DNA from: Paenibacillus cookii
GTDB lineage: Bacteria > Bacillota > Bacilli > Paenibacillales > Paenibacillaceae
Direction: 5' to 3'
DNA: 64,000 bases
Assembly (NCBI RefSeq): GCF_018333375.1
Contig: NZ_BORW01000002.1
Span: 1 to 64,000, forward strand
A program made the position numbers and the translations under genes. The number at the start of each line of letters is the position of its first letter. Within the stretch, counting starts at the first letter, position 1. The notes beneath the pieces were generated by a model. That model saw only the letters and a program-made list of their open reading frames with translations, was not told where the DNA came from and made no database searches. This document shows positions 32,844 to 41,744 of this stretch, in pieces.

Positions 32844-34331
32844 ATGGGCGTTTTTCAGAATTTAAGGAAATTTTTCTTCACGCAAGGGAAAAGCTCGGAT
32901 CAGGTGACCGCCAAACCCGAAAAAAACGAAAAACCTGCTTTGAACCATATACTGGATCAGTTTAAGGACTGCATCGATTTTCAGCAGCGCACGTATCCCA
33001 ATTGCTCTGTCCATATCGTTTATCTCCCGTTCCTGGTGGGACCGGAGCCGCTAAAGCGGGATATCGTCGATCCCCTTTCCGAAGCCACCGAGGAGGAAGC
33101 GGAACAAATCTTTAAACGTTCCCAATACAAGCTGACGGGCGACGCCAAGGAATGCGTCAAAGGGATCCTGGACGGTCAAGCCGCCATATTTTTTCGGGAC
33201 CTGACCTATCTCGTCGATATTTCCGAGCCCGTTGGCCGATCGATCTCCCAATCCGAGACGGAGACGGTCATTTCCGGCCCCCACGACGGCTTCGTGGAAA
33301 ATCTGTCCCAGAATCTGGGCGTATTGCGAAAAAAAATCAAAAGCACGCATTTAAAAACCGTCAAATTTGAGGTCGGGGAAATCGCCAAAACCGACGTGGT
33401 ACTGGCTTACATCGACCGGATCGCGGATCAAGACATGGTGGAAGACTTGAAAAAGCGGATTCGATCGATCGAATTCGATGCCGTCATGGATTCGAACATG
33501 CTGATTCAGCTGATCGACGAAAATCCGAACTCCGTATTCCCGCAGTTCATGACGACGGAGCGCCCGGACGCCATCGCGTCCAAACTGATCGGCGGCCGCA
33601 TCGTAGGTTTTGTGGACGGAAGCCCGTCCGCGTTTGTGTGTCCGACCAACTTTTTTGATTTTTTCTCTTCGCCGGACGATTATTACCAACGCTGGCTGCT
33701 GGGGTCTGCCCTGAGGATTTTGCGGTTCATCGGCTTTCTCATTACGATCAGCTTTACCGCGTTCTACGTTTCCGTGACCACCTATCACTATGAAATGATT
33801 CCGCACACGATGCTTCTAAACTTGACGGAATCGCGCGCAAAGGTTCCTTTCCCGCCGCTTATCGAAGCGCTGCTCATGGAGACGACCATCGAGCTGCTTC
33901 GCGAAGCCGGCGCAAGGCTCCCGACGAAAGTCGGCCAAACGATCGGCATCGTAGGCGGTATCGTGATCGGTCAAGCCGCGGTGCAGGCCGGGTTCACGAG
34001 CAACATTCTCATTATCTCGGTCGCCACGTCCGCCATCGCATCGTTCACTATCCCAAGCTATATCATGAGCGCATCCATCCGCCTGATCCGGTTCGGCCTG
34101 ATCATCATGGCCGGCGTCTTGGGAAATTTGGGGCTCATGATGTGTATCGGCCTTGTGGTGATCCACTTGTCGGGAGTCACCAACATGGGAACGTCCTATT
34201 TGACGCCGCTGTCTCCGATGAACTTTTCCGCTTTGCTGGACACGTTCGTTCGCGGACCTTTTTGGGGCCTTAGAAAGCGCCCTTCCATTTCGGATTCCCA
34301 AAACAAATCCACCAATAAAATGCGGAAATAA
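32844..34331 (+). CDS. Spore germination protein, GerA family (germinant receptor A subunit)
   Basis: This 495-residue protein is the A subunit of a nutrient germinant receptor in the inner spore membrane. A large N-terminal soluble domain (about 1-290) is followed by about five membrane segments (295-470), with the family-typical PFPPLIEALLMETTIELLREAG and RLPTKVGQTIGIVGGIVIG regions. The ATG at 32844 is used: GAGGTG stands six bases upstream, and the longer frame lacks a site. It is first of a gerA-gerB-gerC operon, with the B gene 11 bases on. Expression in the forespore (SigG) is expected, though no clear SigG promoter could be assigned. Confidence 0.93.
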   Translation: MGVFQNLRKFFFTQGKSSDQVTAKPEKNEKPALNHILDQFKDCIDFQQRTYPNCSVHIVYLPFLVGPEPLKRDIVDPLSEATEEEAEQIFKRSQYKLTGDAKECVKGILDGQAAIFFRDLTYLVDISEPVGRSISQSETETVISGPHDGFVENLSQNLGVLRKKIKSTHLKTVKFEVGEIAKTDVVLAYIDRIADQDMVEDLKKRIRSIEFDAVMDSNMLIQLIDENPNSVFPQFMTTERPDAIASKLIGGRIVGFVDGSPSAFVCPTNFFDFFSSPDDYYQRWLLGSALRILRFIGFLITISFTAFYVSVTTYHYEMIPHTMLLNLTESRAKVPFPPLIEALLMETTIELLREAGARLPTKVGQTIGIVGGIVIGQAAVQAGFTSNILIISVATSAIASFTIPSYIMSASIRLIRFGLIIMAGVLGNLGLMMCIGLVVIHLSGVTNMGTSYLTPLSPMNFSALLDTFVRGPFWGLRKRPSISDSQNKSTNKMRK

Positions 34332-34342
34332 GGGTGAACAAA

Positions 34343-35440
34343 GTGAAAGAAAAATTAAACGTTTTCCATATCACCCTGCTCATTTTCATGACCGAGATGA
34401 ACATCACGATGTTCAGCCTCCCCCGCTTGATCGTCGAAAATATCGGCACGAACGGATGGATCGGCTATTTGGCGTTGTCCGTTCTCGCCACGTTTAATAT
34501 CTTTCTGTATTGGCTGGTCTACCGCATGGGCCGCGGCGCCTCCGTATTTCAAATCATGGAGTGCGCGCTGCCCAAAGCGGTCATGTATCCGGTCTATTGG
34601 GCGCTGGCCGTTTTTTGGATATTTACGGCTTCCTTCACCGGAAAAAATTTCTTCCTTATATTCCAAATGCTGTCGTTCCAGACGACCAATCCGATGTTTA
34701 TATTCCTGCTTTTCTGTCTCATGGTCTTCGCCCTCTTGATCAAGAATATTTACAATATCAGCAAAACGGCGACTGTATTTTTCTTCATGACCATATGGAC
34801 GGTAGGGCTCACGGTGTATCAGTTCCAGGATTGGGAGATCGTCCGGTTTTCGCCGCATCTGTTCCAGCTTGCATCCCAAGGCCATTCGTTTCGCAACTGG
34901 ATGGAAGTGTACACCACTTTTATGGGTTACGAGCTCTGCATGTTTCTATTTCCCCATGTCACAAAAAAGAGCAAATTGTTTCAAGGCGTGTTCATCGGGC
35001 ACTGGGTGATTACCATTGCCCAGTTAATCGTCATACTGACTGCGTTCGGCTATTTCAGCTTTCATCAAATCGAGTCGCTTCTATACCCCATCATCGATTT
35101 GCTGGATTTCATCGAAATGCCGTTCATTAACCGGATCGAAAACCTCGTGTTCTCGATGTTCGTGTTCGCCAATTTGATCGTGACGGTCATGTACTGTTTT
35201 GCCGCCCTGACCGCGATCAAGCAGACATGCCCGAAAGTAAAGCCTAACCGGCTCGAGTTCGTGATCGTGACCATGGTGTTTTTTACCGGATACATCCCTA
35301 AATACCTGGGGCAATCGGAACAGCTCTTACGAAAAGTGCTGTACACTGAAACTTACATTGCTTTCATCGTACCGGTGGTGCTGATCTGCGTGCTGCTATA
35401 TCTCAAACTGAAAGGAAAGGTGCCGAACAATGAAAGTTAA
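34343..35440 (+). CDS. Spore germination permease, GerB family
   Basis: This 365-residue protein is the B subunit of the germinant receptor and belongs to the amino acid-polyamine-organocation fold. It has ten predicted membrane helices over residues 8-360. It binds the germinant together with the A subunit and may act in ion release. The GTG at 34343 is preferred because AAGGGTG precedes it by six bases; a GTG three codons earlier lies within that site. Its 3' end overlaps the start of the gerC-type gene by 11 bases. Confidence 0.92.
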   Translation: MKEKLNVFHITLLIFMTEMNITMFSLPRLIVENIGTNGWIGYLALSVLATFNIFLYWLVYRMGRGASVFQIMECALPKAVMYPVYWALAVFWIFTASFTGKNFFLIFQMLSFQTTNPMFIFLLFCLMVFALLIKNIYNISKTATVFFFMTIWTVGLTVYQFQDWEIVRFSPHLFQLASQGHSFRNWMEVYTTFMGYELCMFLFPHVTKKSKLFQGVFIGHWVITIAQLIVILTAFGYFSFHQIESLLYPIIDLLDFIEMPFINRIENLVFSMFVFANLIVTVMYCFAALTAIKQTCPKVKPNRLEFVIVTMVFFTGYIPKYLGQSEQLLRKVLYTETYIAFIVPVVLICVLLYLKLKGKVPNNES

Positions 35441-36542
35441 GCTCGTTTGCCTTGTCCTTCTCGTGGTGCTGACGGGTTGCACGGACGAGCATATTTTGGA
35501 GAAATCCGGGTTCATCCGAACGATTGCCTATGACAAGGAGTCCGGTGAACCAAAAGATTCCATGAGGGTCACGATCAGCATTACGAAATCGAACCACCAG
35601 GATGCCATCGTATATTCCGTCGTCGCCAAGTCCGACAAAGACGCAAAATCGCATTTTGACCGGCAAAACAACCGGAGATTGGTCACCGGACAGCTTAGGC
35701 AGGTGTTATTCGGGGAAAAACTGGCCAGGGAAGGGATTTGGAAGCATCTCGATTCCTTGCGCCGGGATCCCATGATCGGCTCCAGAATGCACGTCATCAT
35801 CGCGGAAGAGGATCCTTACCACATCTTGCTTCGCAATGACTACCCGCAGGGACCGACGGCTGGCGAATACATCGATACGCTCATCCGGACGGAAGCCAAA
35901 GCAGGCGACATCCCCGATTCCAACCTATATACTTTTTCAAGGGATTATTATGACGAAGGAATCGATCCGGTAACCACCATCATTAGGGAACAAAAGGAAA
36001 GCTTGATCATCGACGGCGTCGCCCTTTTTAAAGACGACAAATACGTCGGGAAGGTGGAGCCGAGCGACCGGATGTTTTTTGGGCTACTTCACCATAACAT
36101 TCATGCCGGCGATTTATATCTGAACTTGAAAGAAGATCACGATGATGGCGAGCAGGCTTCCCTGCAATTTCTAAGAAGCCGCCGCAAAATTCATGTCACC
36201 TCTTCATCGAAGCTGTTGCAGGGAAAAAGATTGAAAGTAGACATGGACATTAAGGTTGAAGGTTCGCTGCTCGAGTATATCGGGGAACTGGATATGAAAA
36301 AACCAGCGGAGCAGCGCAAGCTGGAAGAAGAGATTCGGAAATCCATCCAAACGAAATGCCGTTCCTTGGTCCGCACGCTGCAGGAAAAACAAACCGATCC
36401 GCTGGGGATCGGCCAATATGTGCGCAATTCGCTTCCCGTTGGCGTATGGCATCGACTGGATTGGAGGAAAGTGTACGCGGACGCGGATATTTCGGTCCAT
36501 GTCCATGTCCGGATTAAGGATTACGGAAAGCTGCAGCATTAG
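35430..36542 (+). CDS. Spore germination lipoprotein, Ger(x)C family
   Basis: This 370-residue lipoprotein is the C subunit of the germinant receptor. It has a short signal sequence with lipobox VVLTGC (Cys near residue 16), then the three-domain GerC body (residues 20-365, with SGFIRTIAYD near the N-terminus and a conserved helical C-terminal domain). The start overlaps the gerB-type gene by 11 bases, with GAAAGGAAAGG-like purines as ribosome site. The operon ends 30 bases later at a strong terminator. Confidence 0.93.
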   Translation: MKVKLVCLVLLVVLTGCTDEHILEKSGFIRTIAYDKESGEPKDSMRVTISITKSNHQDAIVYSVVAKSDKDAKSHFDRQNNRRLVTGQLRQVLFGEKLAREGIWKHLDSLRRDPMIGSRMHVIIAEEDPYHILLRNDYPQGPTAGEYIDTLIRTEAKAGDIPDSNLYTFSRDYYDEGIDPVTTIIREQKESLIIDGVALFKDDKYVGKVEPSDRMFFGLLHHNIHAGDLYLNLKEDHDDGEQASLQFLRSRRKIHVTSSSKLLQGKRLKVDMDIKVEGSLLEYIGELDMKKPAEQRKLEEEIRKSIQTKCRSLVRTLQEKQTDPLGIGQYVRNSLPVGVWHRLDWRKVYADADISVHVHVRIKDYGKLQH

Positions 36543-36574
36543 AATACTTTTTCGATACATGCCCTTGGATTACC

Positions 36575-36604
36575 AAAAAAGCAGAGCCTCGGCTCTGCTT
36601 TTTT
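36575..36604. terminator. Terminator of the germinant-receptor operon
   Basis: AAAAAAGCAGAGCC-TC-GGCTCTGCTTTTTT, a perfect stem with A and T tracts on both sides. Confidence 0.92.
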
Positions 36605-36665
36605 ACGTGCTTCGAACAATTCGGAAACGTTCCAATATGAAGCGCGGCTCAAGTTGTTGAAACGT

Positions 36666-37556
36666 TTATGCGGCCGTCGTTTTTTCGGCTTTCCTGAACC
36701 GGACGTTCACGAGAAGGATGCTGGCCAGGATGAGAAGCAGACCGAACACCAAGTTCAGCGACACATGTTCGTTCAGGAACAATACGCTCGTAACAATGGA
36801 GACCAGAGGAATGAGAAAAGTATATGACCCCACCTTGCTGGCTTCTCCCTCATGAATCAGCTTGAAATAGACGAACCATCCGAGGGCGATGACGAAGACG
36901 GCAATAAAAGCCGTATCCGCCATGAACGGCACATTCCACTTGATGTCCTTCCAGCTTTCCATCTCCGAACCTCCGGCCAGAAGGATGATGCCGCCGATCG
37001 TGACCTGCATCGCCGTAAGCCAGAGGGAATCGACGCGGTGTCCGATTTTTTTGACGAAGACCGTGCCCAGCGCCCAGGTGAGCGCCGTTACGAGCGCAAG
37101 CACGATGCCGATCGGGGCAATGTTTCCGGTCATGCCGCCGACGCTCATCGTGGCGACGCCGACGAAGCCGATGATCAGCCCGAGCATTTTTTGGCGCGTC
37201 ATCCGTTCTCCAAGCCACCACCAGGAAAACAGGCCGAGCAATACCGGCTGCAAAAACACGATGGCCGAAAACAGCCCCGACGGCGTGTACTGGAGCCCGA
37301 TCGTCTGCACGCCGTAATAAAGCACGATGCTGAGCAGGGCAGACAATACATACACATGCCAGTTCCGGCGAAATTGCAGCTGCTTGTACTTGGGCAGCGC
37401 TACGAGCACGAGCAGCAGCCCGCCGATCAGCGCGCGGAGCCCCGCAAACAGCACCGGCGGCGTATATTGAAGCGCAAATTTGGACAAAGGCCAGTTGATG
37501 CCCCATACCAAAATGAGAAAAGCCAAAAGAAAAATCGTTTTGTTATGCTGTCGCAT
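36666..37556 (-). CDS. EamA/DMT family transporter
   Basis: This 296-residue drug/metabolite transporter has ten membrane helices in two EamA repeats (about 8-135 and 148-288), with LILVWGINWPLSKFAL at the start and the repeat-typical LGERMTRQKMLGLIIGFVGV and LNEHVSLNLVFGLLLILASI blocks (core LGLIIGFVGV). Members export amino acids or metabolites, and the substrate here is unknown. AAGGAG precedes the ATG. It is monocistronic and convergent with the germination operon. Confidence 0.92.
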   Translation of the reverse strand: MRQHNKTIFLLAFLILVWGINWPLSKFALQYTPPVLFAGLRALIGGLLLVLVALPKYKQLQFRRNWHVYVLSALLSIVLYYGVQTIGLQYTPSGLFSAIVFLQPVLLGLFSWWWLGERMTRQKMLGLIIGFVGVATMSVGGMTGNIAPIGIVLALVTALTWALGTVFVKKIGHRVDSLWLTAMQVTIGGIILLAGGSEMESWKDIKWNVPFMADTAFIAVFVIALGWFVYFKLIHEGEASKVGSYTFLIPLVSIVTSVLFLNEHVSLNLVFGLLLILASILLVNVRFRKAEKTTAA

Positions 37557-37677
37557 GGATCTTCACTCCTTGTAAAAACATCGGCATGGAGTGAATTATA
37601 CTCCTATATGTCAGCTTCGTCATGGCTTTTTTCTGAAAGCGTTTCTTTCATGAAAAGGTTCTGATGCTCTGCTCTTG

Positions 37678-38520
37678 CTACAACTGCTTCATGCTGTTTA
37701 AGGCCGGAACCGTCAGGGCCCGGTCTGCTTCCGTTCCCCGCGCATGCGGATTGGGAGTAAAATGCTTCATATGCCGGTGAAGCACCGCCGCAGCTTCCAG
37801 AACCTCCGGCCCGGCGACATCCACGGCCGAAATCCGGATCGCCTCGTTCCCGATCTCCACGATCCGAAAACCCGGCTCATCCAGGCAGGCCGACATTTGT
37901 ACGAATGACCAGTCGTCGCGCTGCACGATCGAATCCATGTGCGTATGGCCGTTGAAATAAATGCCGATGCCTTTTTTGCGGTTCAGGATGTTCCACATGT
38001 CGATGCCCGGATGAATCGAGCCCTTTTCCCGCTCCGAACCGGCGGTGGTCCGGTATACCGGGTGATGGCCGAACACAAGCAGCGGCTTTTCCCCGGACGA
38101 TTCCACCTTGTCTTCCAGCCATGCCAGCTGCTCGAAATCAAGCCAGCCTCCCCAGTCGTTGAAATCCAATTCTTTGGCCGTATCCAAAAAAACAAGCATG
38201 GCTCCCTCGGTATCGAGCACGTGATAACGCTGTTGTCCGGTAATCTTCAGCACGTCCTCCCTCGTTTGCCCGTAGAGGTCGTGATTGCCGAGCACGTGGA
38301 CGAATGGTTTATCGGGCCGGCGAAGCATCGCGTACACCTCCTCCAGCTCCGACGTTAGTCCAAAGTTGGTCAGGTCTCCAAGCGAAACGTACAAATCCGC
38401 ATCCAAATTCAAAAACTCATCCAGCACATGCCGATAAAACGCGTCCCGGGCATCCGCAAGCCCCGGAATCGACCGGTCGATCTCGTGATAATGTAAATCC
38501 CCAAGCAATGCCAATCTCAT
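37678..38520 (-). CDS. Calcineurin-like metallophosphoesterase
   Basis: This 280-residue dimetal phosphoesterase has all five motifs in order: GDLHYHE (about 7), GDLTN (about 47), GNHDLYG (about 78), FGHHPVYR (about 151) and NGHTHMDS (about 190). The arrangement is that of the CpdA/Icc-like group acting on cyclic nucleotides or phosphodiesters, with no signal peptide. The substrate is open. GGAGGGAG ten bases before the ATG sets the start. It is monocistronic. Confidence 0.9.
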   Translation of the reverse strand: MRLALLGDLHYHEIDRSIPGLADARDAFYRHVLDEFLNLDADLYVSLGDLTNFGLTSELEEVYAMLRRPDKPFVHVLGNHDLYGQTREDVLKITGQQRYHVLDTEGAMLVFLDTAKELDFNDWGGWLDFEQLAWLEDKVESSGEKPLLVFGHHPVYRTTAGSEREKGSIHPGIDMWNILNRKKGIGIYFNGHTHMDSIVQRDDWSFVQMSACLDEPGFRIVEIGNEAIRISAVDVAGPEVLEAAAVLHRHMKHFTPNPHARGTEADRALTVPALNSMKQL

Positions 38521-38652
38521 ATGGATCGCTCCCTCCGCTGATCAGGTTCAAGTATTTCTTCCCACTATATTACAGACCAAGTGTTATGGATCCATTAAGT
38601 TCACGGCCATCGTTTGTAAAAGACAACGGAAGCCTCCGCGAAACAAGTCATT

Positions 38653-38675
38653 AAATCGTAATCGTTACGTATAAA
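38653..38675 (+). promoter_or_regulatory. Zur box overlapping the promoter of the GTPase-permease operon
   Basis: AAATCGTAATCGTTACG followed by TATA matches most of the B. subtilis Zur consensus AAATCGTAAT-N-ATTACGATTT. It overlaps a TATAAA -10 at 38670-38675. Zinc-bound Zur would block the promoter. Confidence 0.75.
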
Positions 38676-38747
38676 TAAACGAACCTATTTTTTTGCATCC
38701 GATCCATGGATCCGTCATATTCATAGAATCGAAAGAGGTGGACGCTT

Positions 38748-39764
38748 ATGCAAACGCCCGTCATCCTGCTCAGCGGTTTTCTCGGAAGCGGCAAAACGAC
38801 CCTGCTGCTGTCCCTCATCCAAGAAAGCAAACGAAGGGGCCTTCGGCCGGGCATCCTGATGAACGAACTGGGGAAACGCGACGTCGACGGCACCATCCTG
38901 GAAGAGCATGCCGACATACAAGTGGAGAAGCTTTTGGACGGATGCGTATGCTGCAGCCGCAAAAGCGAGCTTCCGTACAGCCTCGCTCTCCTGCAGGATC
39001 AGCGGCCGGACGTGATCTATATCGAACTTACCGGGGTCGCCGATCCATACGAAATCAAAACGGTGTTGCACGGCCCGGAATTTAGGAATTGCTTGAAACT
39101 GCACCATACGATTACGCTGCTGGACGCAGAAAACGCCCTTGAATACGCCAGCCGGTTTTCGGCGGATAAACGGCTCGTTCAAACGCTGCGCAAACAGCTC
39201 GAAACGGCGGACCTGATCGCGGTGAACAAAAGCGACCTGGTATCCCGGGACATGCTCGCCAAAATCGAAAACATGGTCCGAAAGCATAACATGACCGCCA
39301 AATTGACGTTTACGACGTACAGCCGGATTCCCCTGCCGGATCTTTTGCAAGGGATTTCGCCCAAGGCATCGAATTCGCATGCCCCAACGGTCGCCGGTGC
39401 CATCACCAAGCCTGTGCAGGTTCACTCGGCGATTCCGGACGGACACCGCCATGGCGCTTCGGAAACTTCCGGATCGTTTTCGCGCGTCGGCACGGTCACG
39501 TTGACTTTTCCTCGGCAATCCCCCGAGCGCAAGTTGTCCCGGGAGCGTTTGGAATCCTTTTTTCAAAGCTGGGGGGACAGCCTCATGAGAGCCAAAGGGC
39601 ACGTCGCCTTGGATCAAGGCGGGCCGGTCCGGCTCGTTCAGTATGCGGGAGGCCGCACGTCGTGGGAGGATTCGCGTTATCCCGGTTCTCCCTATCTGGT
39701 ATGCATCGGCATGGATTTAAACGAAACGCAGTTGAAAGAAACATGGGCCGCATTATTCCGTTAA
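38748..39764 (+). CDS. CobW/G3E family GTPase, YciC/ZNG-type zinc metallochaperone
   Basis: This 338-residue G3E GTPase has Walker A GFLGSGKTT at 10-18, the metal-binding CVCC motif (about 66-69), IELTGVADP (switch region) and NKSD (about 164-167) for guanine specificity. A CobW C-terminal domain occupies about 245-335. Two His-containing stretches (HRHG near 230) could add metal ligands. Zinc-regulated relatives (B. subtilis YciC) deliver zinc to client enzymes under starvation. A Zur box lies 75 bases upstream, and two transporter-like genes follow in the operon. AGAGGTGG sets the start. Confidence 0.92.
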   Translation: MQTPVILLSGFLGSGKTTLLLSLIQESKRRGLRPGILMNELGKRDVDGTILEEHADIQVEKLLDGCVCCSRKSELPYSLALLQDQRPDVIYIELTGVADPYEIKTVLHGPEFRNCLKLHHTITLLDAENALEYASRFSADKRLVQTLRKQLETADLIAVNKSDLVSRDMLAKIENMVRKHNMTAKLTFTTYSRIPLPDLLQGISPKASNSHAPTVAGAITKPVQVHSAIPDGHRHGASETSGSFSRVGTVTLTFPRQSPERKLSRERLESFFQSWGDSLMRAKGHVALDQGGPVRLVQYAGGRTSWEDSRYPGSPYLVCIGMDLNETQLKETWAALFR

Positions 39765-39789
39765 AACCGACAGGAAGGAGCTTTGATCC

Positions 39790-40782
39790 GTGACCGCGCT
39801 TTCTCCCATGAAAATCATTCCCTTGCTTCTTCCTGCCGCCCTGCTGATCATCCTTGTCGTCATGTGGCTGCCGGAATATCAAGGACTGCTGAACAACGAA
39901 TATGTCCATACGTTCAAAACGGGTTTCATCGGCATTTTATTGGAGGCCTTGCCGTTTATATTGGCCGGCGCGCTGTTGTCCTCCCTGCTTCAGGTATTTG
40001 TTCCCGATGAGGTCATTTCCCGCTGGATTCCAAAAAGGGCGATTCCCGGCATCTTGTTCGCGTGCGTGCTCGGGATCGTGTTCCCGGTTTGCGAATGCGG
40101 CATGATTCCGCTCGTACGCCGGCTGATCCAAAAAGGCATGCCCGTCTATGTCGCGATCGTGTTCATTTTGTCGGGGCCGATTCTAAACCCGGTCGTTTAT
40201 GGAGCGACCTTCATGGCTTTCCGCAATCACCCCGAATTGGCCTACGCCCGGATGGGACTGGCCTTCGCGGCAGCGTTTCTGATCGGGCTGATCGTCTATT
40301 GTACGGTAAAAAAATCGCCCATGCGCTGGTCGGCACAACGCGAAATGGGCGATATGGCGCACTCCCATGCCGTTCGGGGAGGCAGGTTGACCTCGGTATT
40401 CGTGCATACGTCGGAAGAGTTTTTTGAAATGGGAAAATATCTTCTGATCGGCTGTTTGCTCACCGCGGCGTTGCAGACGTTTATGGTCAGGGACAGCCTT
40501 GCTGCGGTCGGCGGGCAGCCGCTGGGTTCTTATCTGTTCATGATGGGACTGGCTTTTGCGCTTTCCCTCTGCTCGACTTCGGACGCTTTCGTCGCTTCCA
40601 CCTTTTTGCATACGTTCCCGGCGGGCTCCCTGGTTGCGTTTATGGTGTTCGGGCCGATGCTTGACTTTAAAAACGCGATGATGCTGATGGCGCTTTTCAA
40701 AACCAAATTTGCGCTGTACCTGTTTTTCCTCATCTTCGCCTGCGTGTTTATCGGCTCCGTTTTGTTATCGCCCTGGTTATAA
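39790..40782 (+). CDS. Permease of the DUF318/YcgR (YraQ-like) family
   Basis: This 330-residue integral membrane protein has about eight helices and two internal repeats, each with a conserved motif: VCECGMIPLVRRLIQKGMPVYVAIVFILSGPILNPVV (core CECGMIPL and SGPILNPVV) and SLCSTSDAFVAS. Conserved Cys and Ser/Thr residues in the helices suggest a metal or small-ligand path. The start is a GTG with AAGGAG nine bases upstream. It lies between the Zur-controlled GTPase gene (25 bases before) and the TIGR03943 partner gene (20 bases after). Zinc transport is inferred from this context only. Confidence 0.87.
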   Translation: MTALSPMKIIPLLLPAALLIILVVMWLPEYQGLLNNEYVHTFKTGFIGILLEALPFILAGALLSSLLQVFVPDEVISRWIPKRAIPGILFACVLGIVFPVCECGMIPLVRRLIQKGMPVYVAIVFILSGPILNPVVYGATFMAFRNHPELAYARMGLAFAAAFLIGLIVYCTVKKSPMRWSAQREMGDMAHSHAVRGGRLTSVFVHTSEEFFEMGKYLLIGCLLTAALQTFMVRDSLAAVGGQPLGSYLFMMGLAFALSLCSTSDAFVASTFLHTFPAGSLVAFMVFGPMLDFKNAMMLMALFKTKFALYLFFLIFACVFIGSVLLSPWL

Positions 40783-40802
40783 GCTTCAGAGGAGGTGGTC
40801 AC

Positions 40803-41678
40803 ATGAACGATTCCAAAAGCATCCGCCTGCATTACCTGTTTCGGGCAGCGGTTCTGCTGGCGTTCGCCTATTATATTTGGCATTTGACGAACGAAAACGC
40901 GCTTTCTTATTACGTTGCCCCCGCGCTTGCGCGCTGGATCAAGCTGTGCCCGATCCCCCTGGGCTTGATGGCGCTTAGCCTGATCATCCAGGCCGTGCTG
41001 GGCAAAAGCGCCATGCTTTGCAATTGCGGCCACCGGCTGCCGGCATCGCCTCTTGCAAGCGGCGCTTTATACGGGTTGTTCCTATTCCCGCTCCTCCTCG
41101 GATTCGTCCTTCCCGACCGGGCTTTGGGGAGCGCCGCCGCCGTAAAAAAGGGCATGTCCTTTTCCTACAGCGCCGTCGAGCCTGAAAAATCCGTTCGCTT
41201 CGAATCGAAGCATCCTTATGCCCAAGAATTTACGGAGCTTGCGAAGATTTTGTACGAACAGCCGGTCATTCCCGTTTATCCCGCCATTTTCTCCGAGGCG
41301 TTCGGCGCCATCGACATGTTCAAAAAACAGTTTGAAGGCAAGGAAATCGCCGTATCCGGCTTCGTATACCGGGATCAAGCGGGCGAGGACACCGGTCCGT
41401 TCGCGGTGAGCCGTTTCCTCGTCCAATGCTGCACGGCGGATGCGACTCCTTTGGGCATTCTGGTCGATCCGGTTCGGCAGCAGCACCTCCCGGCAGATGC
41501 TTGGGTGAAGGTGCAGGGGAAAATCCGCGTGGTTCCGCAGGATGGAAAAGAACTCATCCGGATCGAGGCTTCTTCCATCACGCCGATCGCCCAGCCGGAC
41601 GCGCCTTATATCTACACCAGCGCCGATTCCGTCGAAACTTGGCACGAGCTGGAAAAGTTTGCGAATAAGGAGAAGTGA
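40803..41678 (+). CDS. TIGR03943 family putative permease subunit (YcgQ-like)
   Basis: This 291-residue protein has four N-terminal membrane segments (about 10-30, 36-52, 55-70, 88-106) and a soluble C-terminal OB-like domain (about 175-280: GKEIAVSGFVYRD, FLVQCCTADATPLGILV). Cys pairs CNCGH (about 74-77) and QCC are candidate metal ligands. It is the constant genomic partner of YcgR-type permeases. Its AGGAGG site is excellent. It is the last gene of the Zur-box operon, followed by a bidirectional terminator. Confidence 0.86.
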   Translation: MNDSKSIRLHYLFRAAVLLAFAYYIWHLTNENALSYYVAPALARWIKLCPIPLGLMALSLIIQAVLGKSAMLCNCGHRLPASPLASGALYGLFLFPLLLGFVLPDRALGSAAAVKKGMSFSYSAVEPEKSVRFESKHPYAQEFTELAKILYEQPVIPVYPAIFSEAFGAIDMFKKQFEGKEIAVSGFVYRDQAGEDTGPFAVSRFLVQCCTADATPLGILVDPVRQQHLPADAWVKVQGKIRVVPQDGKELIRIEASSITPIAQPDAPYIYTSADSVETWHELEKFANKEK

Positions 41679-41718
41679 CCCCGCTTTTTCATTGCCTTTC
41701 TCTCAGGATGGATAAAAT

Positions 41719-41744
41719 AAAAAAACGGCTTTCGCCGTTTTTTT
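41719..41744. terminator. Bidirectional terminator
   Basis: AAAAAAACGGC-TTTC-GCCGTTTTTTT between the YcgQ-like gene and the convergent acyl-CoA-dehydrogenase-like gene, overlapping the latter's stop codon by two bases. Confidence 0.88.
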
